64,000 nt of DNA from CF-46 sp963760735 (GTDB lineage: Bacteria; Chloroflexota; Limnocylindria; Limnocylindrales; CSP1-4), in the NCBI GenBank assembly GCA_963760735.1, contig CAVXEB010000002.1, forward strand, positions 372,001 to 436,000, in the 5' to 3' direction. The notes beneath the pieces were generated by a model, which was given only the letters and a program-made list of their open reading frames with translations, was not told the origin of the DNA and did no database searches. Below are positions 8,327-16,221 of the stretch, piece after piece. How positions within the stretch are numbered: the stretch's first letter is position 1; every line of letters begins with the position of its first letter. Made by a program: the position numbers and the translations under genes.

Positions 8327-9726
8327 CCGAGCGACCCCTCCATCTCGAGCTTGACCAGGCGGTTGAACTCGATCGCGTACTCCATCGGGAGCTCCTTCGT
8401 GAAGACCTCGAGGAAGCCCTGGACGATCAGGTTCTGCGCCTCGTTTTCGGTGAGGCCCCGGCTCATGAGATAGAAGACCTGCTCCGCGCTGATCTTCCCG
8501 ACGGTGGCCTCGTGGGTCATCGTCGTGTCGTCTTCCTGGATGTCGATGTACGGGTACGTGTCGCTGCGGCTGTGGTCGTCGAGCATCAGCGCGTCGCAGC
8601 GGACGCTGGCGACGACGTTCGTCGCGCCGGGGCTGACCTTCAGGTGGCCGCGATACGTCGCCCGGCCGCCGTCCTTGGAGACGGACTTCGAGACGATCCG
8701 GGACTTCGTGTTCGGGGCGAGGTGGATCGCCTTCGCGCCGGTGTCCTGGTGCTGGCCCTTGCCGGCGACCGCGACGCTGATGATGTCGGCGGTCGCGTTC
8801 TCGCCGCGCAGGTAGATCGACGGGAACTTCACGGTCTTGCGGGAGCCCGTGTTCGCGTCGATCCACTCGACCGTGCTGTTCGCGTACGCGTGGGCCCGCT
8901 TCGTGACGAGGTTGTAGACGTCGTTCGACCAGTTCTGGATCGTCGTGTAGCGGACCTTGCTGCCCGGCAGCGCGACCACCTCGACGACCGCGGCGTGGAG
9001 CGAGTCGGTCGCGTAGATCGGGGCGGTGCAGCCCTCGATGTAGTGGACCTTGGCGCCTTCCTCGACGACGATCAGCGTCCGCTCGAACTGGCCGGTGTTC
9101 TCGCCGTTGATCCGGAAGTAGGCCTGGAGCGGCAGGGGGACCTCGACGCCCTTCGGGACGTAGACGAACGACCCGCCCGACCAGACCGCCGTGTTCAGGG
9201 CGCTGAACTTGTTGTCCTCCGCCGGGACGACCGTCCCGAAGTACTTCCGGACGATGTCCTCGTGGTCCTTGAGCGCCTGGTCCATCCCGGTGAAGACGAC
9301 CCCGATGTTCTGGAGCTCCTCGCGGACGGAGTGGTAGACGACCTCCGAGTCGTACTGGGCGCCGACGCCGGCGAGGAACTTCCGCTCCGCCTCGGGGATG
9401 CCGAGCCGCTCGAACGTCGCCTTGATCTGCTCGGGGACGTCGTCCCACGACTTCTCTTCGCGCTCGGATGGCTTGCGGTAGTAGACGATCTTGTCGAAGT
9501 CGATCCGGTCGAGCCCGTCCGTCCAGGTCGGCATCGGCCGCTTGACGAAGTGGTCATAGGCCCGGAGGCGCGCCTGGAGCATCCAGTCAGGCTCGCCCTT
9601 GAACCCGCTGATCTCCTCCACGGTCTCGCGGGTGATGCCCCGCTTCGTCTCGGCCAGATAGACGATGTCGTCGTGGAAAGCGAACTCTTCGCGTCGGTCG
9701 GCGACGAGGTCACGCGTCGCGGTCAT
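8323..9726 (-). CDS. sufB: SufB, Fe-S cluster assembly scaffold subunit
   Basis: A 467-residue SufB with strong full-length similarity to the family: ETVEEISGFKGEPDWMLQAR near the start, VYYRKPSEREEKSWDDVPE, YFRINGENTGQFERTLIVVE, VHYIEGCTAPIYATDSLHAA with the conserved Cys, TYRGHLKVSPGATNVVASVR and the C-terminal SDTYPYIDIQEDDTTMTHEA. SufB is the scaffold on which Fe-S clusters form within the SufBCD complex in the cytoplasm. ATG 9726 starts the conserved region directly. It is first in the operon sufB-sufD-Rieske, with an approximately 65-base leader from a consensus promoter that is overlapped by an inverted repeat. Confidence 0.97.
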   Translation of the reverse strand: MTATRDLVADRREEFAFHDDIVYLAETKRGITRETVEEISGFKGEPDWMLQARLRAYDHFVKRPMPTWTDGLDRIDFDKIVYYRKPSEREEKSWDDVPEQIKATFERLGIPEAERKFLAGVGAQYDSEVVYHSVREELQNIGVVFTGMDQALKDHEDIVRKYFGTVVPAEDNKFSALNTAVWSGGSFVYVPKGVEVPLPLQAYFRINGENTGQFERTLIVVEEGAKVHYIEGCTAPIYATDSLHAAVVEVVALPGSKVRYTTIQNWSNDVYNLVTKRAHAYANSTVEWIDANTGSRKTVKFPSIYLRGENATADIISVAVAGKGQHQDTGAKAIHLAPNTKSRIVSKSVSKDGGRATYRGHLKVSPGATNVVASVRCDALMLDDHSRSDTYPYIDIQEDDTTMTHEATVGKISAEQVFYLMSRGLTENEAQNLIVQGFLEVFTKELPMEYAIEFNRLVKLEMEGSLG

Positions 9727-9783
9727 CAGGTCTCCGGAGGAGGCGTCCGGGGCGGACGCCGGGGGTCGGGCCGCAGCCCGGTC

Positions 9784-9810
9784 TAATTCCGAGTCCCATT
9801 ATCGGAATTA
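9784..9810. promoter_or_regulatory. Inverted-repeat operator over the suf promoter
   Basis: TAATTCCGA (9784-9792) and TCGGAATTA (9802-9810) form a perfect 9-bp inverted repeat with a 9-base spacer. It covers the -10 element (9798-9803) and the expected start site (about 9791), an arrangement suited to repression. The sequence does not look like the cyanobacterial SufR or E. coli IscR site; the regulator is not in this window. Confidence 0.65.
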
Positions 9811-9826
9811 ACCCTCGAAGCGTCAA
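9798..9826 (-). promoter_or_regulatory. Consensus promoter of the suf operon
   Basis: On the minus strand TTGACG (9821-9826) and GATAAT (9798-9803) are separated by 17 bases. The start site would be near 9791 and sufB begins at 9726. Confidence 0.75.
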
Positions 9827-9911
9827 CGACCGGAGGTGCGTGCCCATCCGGAAGTCCCGTTCGTCCCGGGTGCCGACGCCATCGCGCATCGTTCGCGGGG
9901 AGTTCACGATC

Positions 9912-9965
9912 GGCGGCATTCCCGCCGCGGGCGGCACTCCCGCCGCGGGCGGCACTCCCGCCGCG
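9912..9965. repeat. Three 18-base tandem repeats, each self-complementary
   Basis: Three copies of an 18-base unit (GGCGGCACTCCCGCCGCG, first copy with one change) at 9912-9929, 9930-9947 and 9948-9965. Each can fold as a small hairpin. They lie between the suf promoter and the TTG start at 10032; translated, they would give a GGTPAA low-complexity run, which I regard as non-coding. The rest of the 9727-10031 gap holds the suf promoter and operator. Confidence 0.7.
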
Positions 9966-10031
9966 AGCGCCACGACCGGCGGAACACCGCCATCGGGGCA
10001 TCGACGACATCACCCAGGGGAGGACCGAGGC

Positions 10032-11042
10032 TTGGCAGAGAAATACAGCTTCATGGTCATCAAGTACCAGCGTGCCGACACGGCGGACGCCGCGCTCGCG
10101 GCGCTCAAGGAGCTCTCGAACGACGGCGTCGTCAAGCTGCGGGACGCCGTCGGGATCACGAAGACCGACAAGGGCAAGATCAAGCTCCACCAGACCAAGG
10201 ACGACTCGATCGGCAAGGGGTTCGTGAAGGGTGGCGTGATCGGCATCCTGTTCGCCGCCCTCTTCGGGCCGGTCGGCTGGATCGCGATGGGCGCCGCTGC
10301 CGGCGGCCTCTTCGCGAGCTTCGATCGCGGCATCAAGAACAAGCTCCTGAAGGAGCTCGGCCAGAACATGACCGCGTCCCAGTCCGCGGTGGCGATCCTT
10401 GTCGAGCGGGCCGATTGGCCGGTCGCGTTCGAGCGGATGAAGGCCCGCCACTTCGAGGGCGAGCTCGTGGTCTCGGAGATCGTCCCCGACGACATCGAAG
10501 AGGTCGAGAAGCTGCTCGAGGACCCCAAGACGGTCGAGTCCGTGCCGGAGGAGCTCGAGATCGCGGCTCCGGTCGCCGCCGTCGCGGCGGCGGAAGCGGC
10601 CGCGGAACCGGACGCCGAGCCGGAGACGCCCACCCCGACGCAGGTCGCGCAGGTCGAGGGGATCGGTCCCGCCGAGGCCGAGAAGCTGGCTGCGGCCGGC
10701 GTCCGGACGACCCAGGAGCTCCTGACGGCCGGCGCCACGCCATCCGGTCGCGACAAGCTCGCCGCGGCGACCGCCATCAGCGGCAAGCAGATCCTGGAGT
10801 GGGTCAATCTCGTCGACCTCATGCGGATCCCGGGCGTCGGGCCGCAGTACAGCGACCTGCTCGAGGCCGCCGGCGTCGACTCGCCGGCGGAGCTCTCCCA
10901 TCGCAATCCCACGAGCCTCGAGGACACGTTCCAATCCGTCGTCGCGGCCCGGCCGGGCATCGTCCGCCGGATCCCGAGCGAGGCGGAGATCACCGAATGG
11001 ATCGCGGACGCCGGCAAGCTGGAGAAGGTCGTCGAGCACTGA
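10032..11042 (+). CDS. DUF1269 membrane protein fused to DUF4332 helix-hairpin-helix domain
   Basis: A 336-residue protein. Residues 1-165 match the DUF1269 pattern: KYSFMVIKYQRADTADAAL, then KDDSIGKGFVKGGVIGILFA with a glycine-rich hydrophobic hairpin (about 65-100, GPVGWIAMGAAAGGLFASFD), then VAILVERADWPVAFERM. An acidic Ala/Pro-rich linker (about 165-205) leads to a DUF4332-type helix-hairpin-helix module (GIGPAEAEKLAAAGVRTTQE and LMRIPGVGPQYSDLLEAAGV). Function unknown; the first half is probably membrane-inserted, the second resembles nucleic-acid or protein-binding HhH folds. The TTG start is chosen because GGGGAGG lies 8 bases upstream; the frame is open to a GTG at 9840 but the extra 64 residues come from the tandem repeats. 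A terminator follows at 11062. Confidence 0.75.
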   Translation: MAEKYSFMVIKYQRADTADAALAALKELSNDGVVKLRDAVGITKTDKGKIKLHQTKDDSIGKGFVKGGVIGILFAALFGPVGWIAMGAAAGGLFASFDRGIKNKLLKELGQNMTASQSAVAILVERADWPVAFERMKARHFEGELVVSEIVPDDIEEVEKLLEDPKTVESVPEELEIAAPVAAVAAAEAAAEPDAEPETPTPTQVAQVEGIGPAEAEKLAAAGVRTTQELLTAGATPSGRDKLAAATAISGKQILEWVNLVDLMRIPGVGPQYSDLLEAAGVDSPAELSHRNPTSLEDTFQSVVAARPGIVRRIPSEAEITEWIADAGKLEKVVEH

Positions 11043-11061
11043 CCTCGACGTCACGCAGAGC

Positions 11062-11090
11062 ACGAGGCCGGCCCGGCGGGCCGGCCTCGT
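11062..11090 (+). terminator. Strong hairpin terminator
   Basis: A perfect 13-bp stem (ACGAGGCCGGCCC / GGGCCGGCCTCGT) with a 3-base loop, followed by TCGTTG. It lies 20 bases after the DUF1269-DUF4332 stop and before the convergent acetyltransferase. Confidence 0.7.
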
Positions 11091-11126
11091 TCGTTGACCG
11101 CGATGTGAACCCCGCCGTCCACGACC

Positions 11127-12383
11127 CTAGAAGAACGTGGAGCACCAGGGCGGGTCGATCGTCGCGAGCAGGGCGTCGGCTTCGGCGAGGGCGCCCGGCC
11201 GATGCTCGTCGAAGCCCGCGTACAGGACCGCTCGCGACAGCCGGGTGCCGCCCAGGTAGGCCGCACCCAGGGCACCGGAGCGGATCGTGAGATCCGGCGA
11301 CCGGTCGGTTGTCGTGGCTCGCGCTCCATCCGGGTTCGCGTCGAGTGCCACGCGGACCCGCCGCTCGACCCGGTTTCCCTCGGGATCCGCGCCATCCGCG
11401 TCGATCGCCTCGATCACGACCGAGCCGGCCCGTTCGTACGTTCGCGCCTCGAGGGCGGCGGGCACGTCGAGCAGCTTGACCCAGAGTCCGTCGCCGACGT
11501 CCTCCGGGGTCGCCGCCCGCTGGTTCGTGAGGTGCCACGGCCACCGATCGGCCGGCGATCGTCGCTCGGCCCGGATCGAAACGACCCAGTCGATGCTGGC
11601 GACGAAGCGGAACAGCGCGAGGTCGACCGCGTCGGTCAGGCCGTGGAGGTCGTCGATGATCAACCGGTTGGCCGGCTGGCGGTCTTCCCACTTCTCCTCG
11701 GCGTGGTACCGGACATAGCCGTCGACGAGGCCCGCGGCGTCGCGATGGAGGGCCACGAAGCCCTTCCACTTGTTGCCCCAGACGTCGGGAGTCAGCCCGA
11801 ACTCGTCCCTCCAGACGACCGGCCGCCGCCAGATCTCGCCCGGTTGCCGGATCCGCCACGCCTGGTAGACGCCCTGACACGCCTCCAGGCTCGTGTCGTC
11901 GGCGACGGCGATCTCGATCCGGCCATCGTCGTCCGGCGCTGGGACGAAGCCGGACTGCCTTGTCCGCAGCGTCCACGCCGCCGAGGTCGTCGCCGTGCCG
12001 TAGCCGAAGCGGCCGTAGATCGGGTACTCGGAGGCGTACAGCATCGACACGACCTCGCCGCGCTCGCGTGCGGCGGCGTGCGCGGTTGCAGCCATGCGGC
12101 TGAGGATCCCCCGGCGCCGATGCGTCGGGAGCACGGTCACGGAGGTCACAGCCCCGGCGGGCACTTCGCGGCAGCCGGGAACGGTCAGCTGGCCGGCCCA
12201 GCTCCGGAACGTCCCGACCACCCGTCCGTCGTCGAACGCCCCCCAGGTCCGCGACAGGTCCCAGCGATCCTTGACCTCATCGGCGAGGGCCTGGACGTTG
12301 GGACGGTCGAGGAATCCGGTCGTCAGCGATTCCATGTAGCCGACGAGCTCGTCGGCACGGGTGGCGCGAACTTCAGGCTGCAT
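11127..12383 (-). CDS. Eis-like GNAT N-acetyltransferase with SCP2-type C-terminal domain
   Basis: A 418-residue protein with the Eis layout. The N-terminal GNAT domain has AGAVTSVTVLPTHRRRGILS (about 75-95), containing the acetyl-CoA pyrophosphate-binding RRRGI segment, and LYASEYPIYGRFGYGTATTS. A second GNAT-like domain follows, then a sterol-carrier-type domain (about 300-400). The protein ends CSTFF; in Eis proteins the C-terminal carboxylate acts as a catalytic group and an aromatic end is usual. In mycobacteria Eis acetylates aminoglycosides and proteins at many amines; here the substrate is open. The ATG at 12383 is preferred over a start 36 bases upstream because a TATCGT box lies 8 bases before it, implying a leaderless mRNA. 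Confidence 0.88.
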   Translation of the reverse strand: MQPEVRATRADELVGYMESLTTGFLDRPNVQALADEVKDRWDLSRTWGAFDDGRVVGTFRSWAGQLTVPGCREVPAGAVTSVTVLPTHRRRGILSRMAATAHAAARERGEVVSMLYASEYPIYGRFGYGTATTSAAWTLRTRQSGFVPAPDDDGRIEIAVADDTSLEACQGVYQAWRIRQPGEIWRRPVVWRDEFGLTPDVWGNKWKGFVALHRDAAGLVDGYVRYHAEEKWEDRQPANRLIIDDLHGLTDAVDLALFRFVASIDWVVSIRAERRSPADRWPWHLTNQRAATPEDVGDGLWVKLLDVPAALEARTYERAGSVVIEAIDADGADPEGNRVERRVRVALDANPDGARATTTDRSPDLTIRSGALGAAYLGGTRLSRAVLYAGFDEHRPGALAEADALLATIDPPWCSTFF

Positions 12384-12391
12384 CGGCGCGG

Positions 12392-12397
12392 ACGATA
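12392..12397 (-). promoter_or_regulatory. Leaderless -10 box for Eis-like gene
   Basis: On the minus strand TATCGT is followed after 8 bases by the ATG at 12383. Confidence 0.45.
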
Positions 12398-12444
12398 GCA
12401 GAGGCGCGTCCGCCGCCAACGACCGGTTCGGCGCCCGACAACGA

Positions 12445-12470
12445 ACCGCCGACCCGTTCGGGTCGGCGGT
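12445..12470 (-). terminator. Hairpin terminator after decapeptide-repeat gene
   Basis: A 12-bp perfect inverted repeat (ACCGCCGACCCG / CGGGTCGGCGGT) followed on the minus strand by TTCGTTG. It lies 22 bases after the stop at 12493 and separates this gene from the Eis-like gene. Confidence 0.65.
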
Positions 12471-12492
12471 GGGGATCGATGGGGACGCGCGA

Positions 12493-12987
12493 TCAGCCGG
12501 CAGACTGCTCGGTCGTGGACGCGGTCCCGGCGCCGACCGTCGCGCCCAGATCGGCGAGCGAGTCGGGCCACGCCTCTTCGTCAGCGCTCGGTCGGGTGTG
12601 GCCCGACTCCGGCAGAAGGCTCGCGAGGTCGTTGTCCTCGTCGTAGCGGATCACGTCCGTGGCCTGGCGGGTGACCTTGCGCCACGTCCGGTCCGCGGAT
12701 TCGCGGACGCGCGTCGTCGCCGTCGGCGACGTGATCAGCCAGAGCGCGGCACCGATGGCGGCGATGACCGCGACGAACGCCGCGATCGGCAGGAACGGGA
12801 AGCCCGCGCTCCGCTGCTCGCGGGTCACCTTCGTGAGCTCCAGCTTCGGGAGCTCCACCTTCGACAGGTCGACCTTCGGGAGCTCGACCCTGGAGAGATC
12901 CACCTTCGGCAGCTCCACCTTCGTCAGGTCGACCTCGGGCAGCTTGATGTCCTTCAAGCGCACTTCGGGCATGGTCAGTTCGTGCAC
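12493..12987 (-). CDS. Membrane protein with N-terminal decapeptide repeats
   Basis: A 164-residue protein I do not recognise as a named family. Residues about 12-52 are four near-perfect decapeptides of the form LPKVDLSKVE, alternating hydrophobic and charged residues, which could form a beta-helix or amphipathic strand stack. A transmembrane helix follows (about 62-84, FLPIAAFVAVIAAIGAALWL), then a basic stretch and an acidic Ser/Thr/Ala-rich tail. The repeats are on the N-terminal, probably cytoplasmic, side. GTG at 12987 is chosen because GAGGAG lies about 6 bases before it; a second ATG five residues in is possible. A terminator follows. It is divergent from the NUDIX gene. Confidence 0.7.
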   Translation of the reverse strand: MHELTMPEVRLKDIKLPEVDLTKVELPKVDLSRVELPKVDLSKVELPKLELTKVTREQRSAGFPFLPIAAFVAVIAAIGAALWLITSPTATTRVRESADRTWRKVTRQATDVIRYDEDNDLASLLPESGHTRPSADEEAWPDSLADLGATVGAGTASTTEQSAG

Positions 12988-13094
12988 GGCGATCTCCTCG
13001 TTGAACGGCTGGGGCCCACGATGCCGGAGGCGCCGTGTCTCCCCGACCGCCCGAGCCGGGCGGCGGGTTGCAGGTGCATCGCAGGTGGCCCGGG

Positions 13095-13100
13095 TACGAT
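13095..13100 (+). promoter_or_regulatory. Leaderless -10 box for NUDIX gene
   Basis: TACGAT is followed after 7 bases by the GTG at 13108. An in-frame ATG at 13099 overlaps the box itself, so the GTG is the better start if the promoter is real. Confidence 0.45.
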
Positions 13101-13107
13101 GCGGCGC

Positions 13108-13665
13108 GTGGTCGTCCGCCAGAGCGCCGGGATCCTCCTCTACCGCCGGCTCGCAAGGCCCGGGTCCGGAGTGCGCGGGATCGAGGTCCTGCTCGCCCAT
13201 CCGGGCGGACCGTTCTTCGAGCGCAAGGACGAGGGTCACTGGTCGATCCCGAAGGGCGAGCCGGACGCCGATGAGGTGGACCTCGTCGCGGTCGCCCGTC
13301 GCGAGTTCGCCGAGGAGGTCGGATCGGATCCGCCCGAGGTCGGGCCCGGGGGCGAGTCGCCGATCGCCCTCGGGTCGATCGTCCAGAAGGGCGGCAAGGT
13401 CGTCCACGCCTGGGCCTTCGAGGGCGACCTCGACCCCGAGGCCTCGGTCTCGAACACGTTCGAGATGGAATGGCCACTCCACAGCGGCCAACGCAGGGTG
13501 TTTCCGGAGATCGACCGTGTCGCCTGGTTCTCGCCCGGCGATGCCCGCATCCGCCTGAAGGCGACGCAGATCCCGTTCATCGACCGGCTCGTGGAGGCGG
13601 TCGGGTCCGTCGAGCCGGCGAACGATTCTCCGGCGACCGCCGTCGCCAAACCTGACGAGGGCTGA
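13108..13665 (+). CDS. NUDIX hydrolase
   Basis: A 185-residue protein with a NUDIX domain. The Nudix box reads GHWSIPKGEPDADEVDLVAVARREFAEEVG when joined across two adjoining segments; the key part GExx...REFAEEVG carries the metal-binding REFxEE glutamates. The N-terminal strand QSAGILLYRR and the body VLLAHPGGPFFERKDEGHW resemble the bacterial YmfB/NUDIX-18 type that acts on diadenosine polyphosphates or nucleoside diphosphate derivatives. The end (RVAWFSPGDARIRLKATQIP) is also typical of that subgroup. Substrate remains open. GTG 13108 is chosen over ATG 13099 on promoter spacing. The YcaQ-like gene starts 26 bases after the stop. Confidence 0.9.
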   Translation: MVVRQSAGILLYRRLARPGSGVRGIEVLLAHPGGPFFERKDEGHWSIPKGEPDADEVDLVAVARREFAEEVGSDPPEVGPGGESPIALGSIVQKGGKVVHAWAFEGDLDPEASVSNTFEMEWPLHSGQRRVFPEIDRVAWFSPGDARIRLKATQIPFIDRLVEAVGSVEPANDSPATAVAKPDEG

Positions 13666-13691
13666 CGGATTCGTCGCCGATCATCGGTTGC

Positions 13692-15074
13692 ATGCCCGTC
13701 GCAACCGATCTTCCGAGCCCCGCGTCCGTGACCGACGCCGCCCGTCCGGCAACGCCCGCCCGCCCGAGCGCGCCCGGGCCGTCAGCAACACCGCTCTCGA
13801 TCTCTGCGGACGTCGCCCGGCGATACCTCGTGCTGCACCACTTCCTCGCGCCGCCTCGCTCGCTGCCCACCGGATCGGCGGGGATCCTGGCGGTCTTCGA
13901 CCGGCTGGGCTCGATCCAGTTCGACCCGATCGAGATCGCCGGTCGGAACCACGACCTCGTCCTCCTGTCGCGGGTCGCCGGCTACCAGCGCGAGATGACG
14001 GATCGCCTGCTCTACGAGGATCGCGTCCTGTACGAGGCGTACAACAAGGGCCTCTCGCTCGTTCCGACGGCGGACCTGCCGTGGTATCGGGTGACCTGGG
14101 ACCGGGTCCGGGTGCAGCACGAGGTCGAGGCGTTCGTGGAGCACGCCGACCTCGTCGACGAGCTGCTCACGAGGATCCGCGAGACCGGCCCGATGTCATC
14201 GACCGACGTCGAGCCGCGGGCGGCGATCGACTGGTACTGGCGGCCAACGAACCAGGTCCGGGCGATCCTCGAGGCCCTCGCCGAATCGGGGATCCTCGGC
14301 CTGTCGCGTCGGGACGGCAACCGGCGGATCTACGACCTCGTCGAACGGCTCTTTCCGGCCGAGCTGCTCGCACAGGTGGTTCCTGTCCGGGAGCGCTTCC
14401 GGCACAAGCTCCTGTCGCGGTACCGCGCCCACGGCCTGCTCGGCCAGACCGGCAACGTCGAGATCTGGATCGGCACGATGCCGCAGCGGGCGGTCGGCCA
14501 GGAGGACGGCCTGCCGCTCAAGACGGCCGCGCGGCGCGTGCTCCACGACGAGATGGTCGCCGACGGGACGTTGCTCCCGGTCGCCATCGAAGGGATTCGC
14601 GGGCCCCGATACCTCCCCGCCGACGAGCTCGGCCGGCTCCGCGAGGCAGAGCGCGAGGTCGCGGCGGGCACGCCGCCGGGCGGCGAGGCGCCCGGCGTCG
14701 CGTTCCTGGCGGCGCTGGACCCGCTCGTCTGGGACCGCGACTTCCTGCGGACGCTCTACGACTTCGACTATCTCTGGGAGGTCTACGTGCCCGCGGCGAA
14801 GCGGCGGTGGGGCTACTACGTCCTGCCGATCCTGTTCGGCGACCGGCTCGTCGGCCGGATCGAGCCGCGGATCGAGCGCAGGACCGACACGCTCCGGATC
14901 GCCGGCCTGTGGTGGGAGGACGGGTTCGACCCATTGGCCGCCCAGGGGTTCAGCGAGGCGTTCGCGGATGCGATCGAAGCGCATCGCGCCTTCGGCGGCG
15001 TCCGGAAGGTGGCGTGGCCGCGGGTCGCCCGGCACCGCGACCTGGTGCGGGTGATGCGCGGACGGCTCGGCTGA
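13692..15074 (+). CDS. YcaQ/AlkZ-like DNA glycosylase (HTH_42)
   Basis: A 460-residue winged-helix protein of the HTH_42 superfamily. After a Pro/Ala-rich N-terminus, residues about 70-82 read DRLGSIQFDPIEI, containing the Q-phi-D catalytic motif of YcaQ-type (AlkX) glycosylases, in contrast to Q-phi-Q of Streptomyces AlkZ. Further family features include VLYEAYNKGLSLVPT, DWYWRPTNQVRAILEAL and the C-terminal DPLVWDRDFLRTLYDFDYLWE. These enzymes unhook DNA interstrand crosslinks and excise alkylated bases. The first 40 residues are low complexity, so the true start may be later. It follows the NUDIX gene by 26 bases and may be co-transcribed, giving a small nucleotide/DNA repair unit. Confidence 0.87.
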   Translation: MPVATDLPSPASVTDAARPATPARPSAPGPSATPLSISADVARRYLVLHHFLAPPRSLPTGSAGILAVFDRLGSIQFDPIEIAGRNHDLVLLSRVAGYQREMTDRLLYEDRVLYEAYNKGLSLVPTADLPWYRVTWDRVRVQHEVEAFVEHADLVDELLTRIRETGPMSSTDVEPRAAIDWYWRPTNQVRAILEALAESGILGLSRRDGNRRIYDLVERLFPAELLAQVVPVRERFRHKLLSRYRAHGLLGQTGNVEIWIGTMPQRAVGQEDGLPLKTAARRVLHDEMVADGTLLPVAIEGIRGPRYLPADELGRLREAEREVAAGTPPGGEAPGVAFLAALDPLVWDRDFLRTLYDFDYLWEVYVPAAKRRWGYYVLPILFGDRLVGRIEPRIERRTDTLRIAGLWWEDGFDPLAAQGFSEAFADAIEAHRAFGGVRKVAWPRVARHRDLVRVMRGRLG

Positions 15075-15094
15075 CCCGACCCGCCCGGCGGAGA

Positions 15095-15940
15095 TCAGCG
15101 GAGGTCGACGACCCTCGACACCCAGGCTCCGCGGTTGCCCTTCTTGTCGACCGCCGAGACGCGGAACTCGGAGCGATGCCCCAGGTTCACCCGGAACGTG
15201 GCCGCCCGGAGCGTCGTGCTGGACCAGATCGTCGTCCAGGCGCCGCCGTCGACCCGGCGCTGGACCGTGAACGATCGGAGGCCGGCGGTCAGGACCTGCA
15301 GCCGGATGTCGAATCCCGACCAGGTGATCCGTGCCCGACGGTTCGTCGAGCTGGTCCCGGCCGTGATCTTCGCCGCGCCGATCGTCGCCTTGGCACCCGT
15401 CCGGTCCGGGCCCTTGAGGAAGACCGCCGTCCAGTAGTGCCGGCCGGTCGCTTCGTCGAAGGCCAGCCCGACTCCGACATAGTTGTAGTTCGTCGAGACG
15501 ACGATCGCGTGGTGCCCGGGCGAGTTCATCCACTGGTTGTTGGCAGCCGTGGTCGTCGTGGACGTCGGGTACGTGTTCCAGGCGATGATCTCGCCGGCGC
15601 CATACCAGGTGATGTGCTGCTGGGTGAAGATGTCGAAGACGTTCCGCCCGTCCGGCTGGGTGTGGCTGAAGTAGTGGTTCGCGACCATGTCGGCCGACCG
15701 CGCGCGGGCGATCTCCATCAGCCGACTGTCCGCCCGGACGGCGATGAGCCCGGCCGCGGCGCGGTCCTTGTTCAGGGCGGTGAGCATCGCCGACTCGGCA
15801 GCCGAGATCGCCGCTGCGCTCGGCGCGACGGTTGCTGCCGCGGTCGTGGCGGGACCGGCGACGGCGGCCGCGGCGATCAGGCAGGCAAGGATGAACCCGG
15901 TGAATTGGCGGGAGTGGGGCGCGCTGGGGGTCGGCTCCAT
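15095..15940 (-). CDS. Secreted CAP (SCP/PR-1) domain protein
   Basis: A 281-residue secreted protein. Residues about 12-38 form a signal peptide (FTGFILACLIAAAAVAGPAT). The CAP domain covers about 45-170 with LNKDRAAAGLIAVRADSRL, ARARSADMVANHYFSHTQPD, WMNSPGHHAIVVSTNYNYVG and VGLAFDEATGRHYWTAVF, giving the conserved His and Glu of the CAP cavity. A C-terminal beta-sandwich (about 190-281, ITWSGFDIRLQVLTAGLRSF) looks like a fibronectin-type module. Bacterial CAP proteins of this kind are extracellular; enzymatic activity is not established. The gene converges on the glycosylase with a 20-base gap. Confidence 0.87.
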   Translation of the reverse strand: MEPTPSAPHSRQFTGFILACLIAAAAVAGPATTAAATVAPSAAAISAAESAMLTALNKDRAAAGLIAVRADSRLMEIARARSADMVANHYFSHTQPDGRNVFDIFTQQHITWYGAGEIIAWNTYPTSTTTTAANNQWMNSPGHHAIVVSTNYNYVGVGLAFDEATGRHYWTAVFLKGPDRTGAKATIGAAKITAGTSSTNRRARITWSGFDIRLQVLTAGLRSFTVQRRVDGGAWTTIWSSTTLRAATFRVNLGHRSEFRVSAVDKKGNRGAWVSRVVDLR

Positions 15941-16221
15941 GGCTCAACCATCGCGACAACCGCGCTACAGGGGAATGGCCCACGCGTCCAGAAACATTAC
16001 AGCACCATCGTCATCCGGTCCCGGCAGGGCACGCCGGCCGCCGAGCGTCACCGGGCCGGACCGGACCGCCGCTGACCCCACCGGACCCGATGACGCACCT
16101 GTGGGACCATCGTCCCGGTGGCCGGTTCGCTGGGTCCCGCGGGCCGACCCCGACACTCCAGAAACCGACCGTGACAGCTGCCCGATCGAGCGCGATCCGA
16201 GCCCCGACAAGGAGGTCCGTC

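Noticed and set aside
7367..9786. Long plus-strand frames across sufD and sufB
   Set aside because: They are shadows of the two SUF genes, whose conserved motifs lie on the minus strand.
9840..10031. 64-residue N-terminal extension of the DUF1269 protein
   Set aside because: It translates the 18-base non-coding tandem repeats; the TTG at 10032 has a better ribosome site and matches the family start.
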